Positions 5,375 to 6,797 of a stretch of 6,797 nt of DNA are shown here, one piece after another. The notes beneath the pieces are model-generated. The model saw nothing but the letters and a program-made list of their open reading frames with translations. It was not told the origin of the DNA and ran no database searches. This stretch comes from Bacteroidales bacterium (GTDB taxonomy: Bacteria; Bacteroidota; Bacteroidia; Bacteroidales; Muribaculaceae). Positions within the stretch are counted from its first letter, which is position 1; every line of letters starts with the position of its first letter. Location: assembly GCA_900752535.1 (NCBI GenBank), contig CAADVV010000360.1, forward strand, positions 1-6,797, read 5' to 3'. Position numbers and translations under genes: made by a program.

Positions 5375-6601
5375 TTAACGTTTGGGTTCGATATGTAGAT
5401 AATATTTCTCTTCTGCCGGTTCGTCCGGGTCAACGGGAGTCTGATGTAACATTAGAATACGTGTAGTTTCGTTTTCCCAATATAATTCAGCCTCTATATC
5501 CTCTTTTTCGGGCAGACATTTGAACAGGCTCTCTTTTCCTTTGGCATCACGGCCGTTGCCTGTGTTCATTTCCATCAGGGATACGATGGCTTTTCGCGCT
5601 TCAGGAATAAATTCAGACTCAGAGAGATGTCTGTGATTTACGGGAGTTATTGTTGAATAAGGATTATCGCCGATAGCAAGGATGTCATTTACCTGATATT
5701 CATATGTTCTGTCCAACAGGCAGTATGTAGTCAGATTCTGAGGGTTCTGAAGCACAACAGGCCCCCACTCTATTCCCATAAAGTCACGATTGTATAAATT
5801 CAGATTGAGCGAAACTTCATATTTGACTTCTCCCCGGCGATATCCTTTGAGGTGTGTCTTAATTGCACCGCTTCTGAAGAAATTTGAAGACCATTGCGAC
5901 GTGAAATGCTGTTCTGTTGTCCCGTCAGTTATTTCCTTTTCGTAGATTTTGAAAGTATGAGGAAAGCCGTCGGCACACCAGACAATCGAGTCGTAGTGTT
6001 GAGTGTAGTCAGGTATCCCAACAGGACTGTAATTGCCGTCGGCATCCGTGACTCTGAATGTCATAAGGTCAAGAGTGGCGGGCAATGGCGAATCGATGTC
6101 CATAAACGGTGTGAAACCTGTGGCAATAAGGTTGAACTTTGCTGTTTCAGGAGTGTCATTCCCCGGGTCGGGAATCTCTCCTGATTCAAAAGTTCTCTTC
6201 AACTCGATCACACTACTCGATTTTGTGTTACCTTTCAGCCCTGTTATGGTGATTCTTTCAGATACTTCGGGTGTATCCGAAAGGACATCGGGGAAGTGGA
6301 TTATTACTTTGTTTTCCTCAATACTGAGTTTAGCCCAAGCGCAATCGTAGCTATCAGAGGATGAGTCGGTAAAATGAAGCGTATCATAATTGAGGCAGGC
6401 CATCACGACATTCCCTTCTTTGCCGTTTGCCCAAAAGACGATATCTGAAATTTTTCCGGAAGCGGAGCCTTCGTACATTACGGTTTCAGGAGTCAGAATA
6501 TCCCATGTCCACTCCATTGGTGAAACACCGGTCTCATCCTTACTGCAAGCCGTAAAAAGTAAGCTTATGAGGGCAATAGAAGGCATTAGTAGTTTGTTCA
6601 T
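5375..6601 (-). CDS. Unrecognised surface-type lipoprotein
   Basis: I do not recognise this 408-residue protein. It starts MNKLLMPSIALISLLFTAC: a short basic end, a hydrophobic helix and a lipobox with Cys19 as the expected lipidation site. The next residues, SKDE, fit the K-(D/E)2 lipoprotein export signal described in Bacteroidetes, so it is probably displayed on the outer face of the outer membrane. Residues about 30-140 look all-beta, with a pattern (CAWAKLSIEENKVIIHF, then ERITITGLKG) faintly like BACON or Ig-like domains; this is tentative. A Pro/Asp-rich linker (about 142-153) leads to a second, larger part with no motif I can name. The gene is visibly richer in A and T than thrS. It has its own promoter, stands alone, and lies next to a tRNA gene. 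The function is unknown. Confidence 0.85.
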   Translation of the reverse strand: MNKLLMPSIALISLLFTACSKDETGVSPMEWTWDILTPETVMYEGSASGKISDIVFWANGKEGNVVMACLNYDTLHFTDSSSDSYDCAWAKLSIEENKVIIHFPDVLSDTPEVSERITITGLKGNTKSSSVIELKRTFESGEIPDPGNDTPETAKFNLIATGFTPFMDIDSPLPATLDLMTFRVTDADGNYSPVGIPDYTQHYDSIVWCADGFPHTFKIYEKEITDGTTEQHFTSQWSSNFFRSGAIKTHLKGYRRGEVKYEVSLNLNLYNRDFMGIEWGPVVLQNPQNLTTYCLLDRTYEYQVNDILAIGDNPYSTITPVNHRHLSESEFIPEARKAIVSLMEMNTGNGRDAKGKESLFKCLPEKEDIEAELYWENETTRILMLHQTPVDPDEPAEEKYYLHIEPKR

Positions 6602-6641
6602 TAGTTCCGTATTGTTTAGGGTTGATTCAAATAATCAGATG

Positions 6642-6673
6642 CAAAAGTAGTGAAAAATTCTGTGATTGTTCAA
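6642..6673 (-). promoter_or_regulatory. Bacteroides-type promoter of the lipoprotein gene
   Basis: On the minus strand TTG (6673-6671), a 21-base spacer and TACTTTTG (6649-6642) match the Bacteroidetes -33/-7 consensus. Transcription should start near 6635-6638, giving a leader of about 35 bases to the ATG at 6601. It lies after the tRNA terminator, so the lipoprotein gene is transcribed separately from the tRNA. Confidence 0.8.
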
Positions 6674-6691
6674 CTGGAACTACCTATAAGC

Positions 6692-6720
6692 AAAAAGGAC
6701 CACTCTCACGAGTAGTCCTT
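6692..6720 (-). terminator. Intrinsic terminator of the tRNA-Arg gene
   Basis: On the minus strand AAGGACTACTC (6720-6710) pairs over eleven positions, one of them a T-G wobble, with GAGTGGTCCTT (6705-6695) around a GTGA loop of the GNRA class. The stem runs straight into a T5 tract (6696-6692). It begins four bases after the last base of the tRNA, so the tRNA is probably the last or only gene of its transcript. Confidence 0.85.
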
Positions 6721-6724
6721 CTTG

Positions 6725-6797
6725 TGACTCCTACAGGATTCAAACCTGTAACCTTCTGATCCGTAGTCAGATGCTCTATTCAGTTGAGCTAAGGAGC
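6725..6797 (-). tRNA. tRNA-Arg (anticodon ACG), lacking its first base at the window edge
   Basis: Read on the minus strand from 6797, the gene shows acceptor bases GCTCCT pairing with AGGAGT(C), a D-arm with GCTC/GAGC, an anticodon stem TCTGA/TCAGA enclosing loop CTACGGA, and a T-arm ACAGG/CCTGT. The anticodon ACG reads arginine CGN codons; A34 is normally converted to inosine by TadA. Base 1 (predicted G, pairing C72) lies at 6798, outside the window. The discriminator is A (6725) and no CCA is encoded. Unusually, D-loop position 19 is A (6780) and T-loop position 56 is T (6742), in place of the near-universal G19 and C56. Confidence 0.95.

Noticed and set aside
6725..6797. tRNA-Arg as an attachment site for an integrated element
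   Set aside because: No second copy of the tRNA 3' end is found elsewhere in the window and no integrase gene is present; the flank beyond the window was not visible.

Overview
The window looks like a stretch of a Bacteroidales chromosome, perhaps of Muribaculaceae type. The order is supported by three promoters of the Bacteroides kind (TTG or TTTG, 20-21 bases, TAnnTTTG), by starts without Shine-Dalgarno sites, by the protein types and by a tRNA gene with no encoded CCA. The family-level guess is inference. Apart from a small ferredoxin gene, every gene lies on the minus strand.

Positions 1-3520 hold the classic translation operon read right to left: thrS (threonyl-tRNA synthetase), infC (IF3), rpmI (bL35) and rplT (bL20). 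One promoter is visible, just upstream of thrS. thrS and infC abut with no gap, infC-rpmI is separated by 55 bases, and rpmI-rplT by 119 bases that can fold into an irregular stem-loop, a candidate site for feedback control by L20. Hairpins follow rplT; the leftmost reads best as a plus-strand terminator for a gene outside the window.

Positions 3523-4932 encode a ClC-family chloride channel/transporter without CBS domains. It keeps the gating glutamate but has valine at the internal proton-glutamate position and phenylalanine at the central tyrosine. Divergent from it is a 56-residue 2[4Fe-4S] ferredoxin gene with its own strong-looking promoter and two hairpins after it. Converging on that is a gene for an unrecognised 408-residue lipoprotein that carries a surface-export-like signal. 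The right edge holds a tRNA-Arg(ACG), cut by one base, with its own terminator.

This is mostly core, conserved genome; I see no mobile element, CRISPR array or defence system. The points most worth a second look are the tRNA-Arg in which the usual G19-C56 tertiary pair appears replaced by A19-U56, the structured rplT leader, the unusual ion-pathway residues of the ClC protein together with a 12-bp perfect inverted repeat inside its gene, and the unknown lipoprotein.
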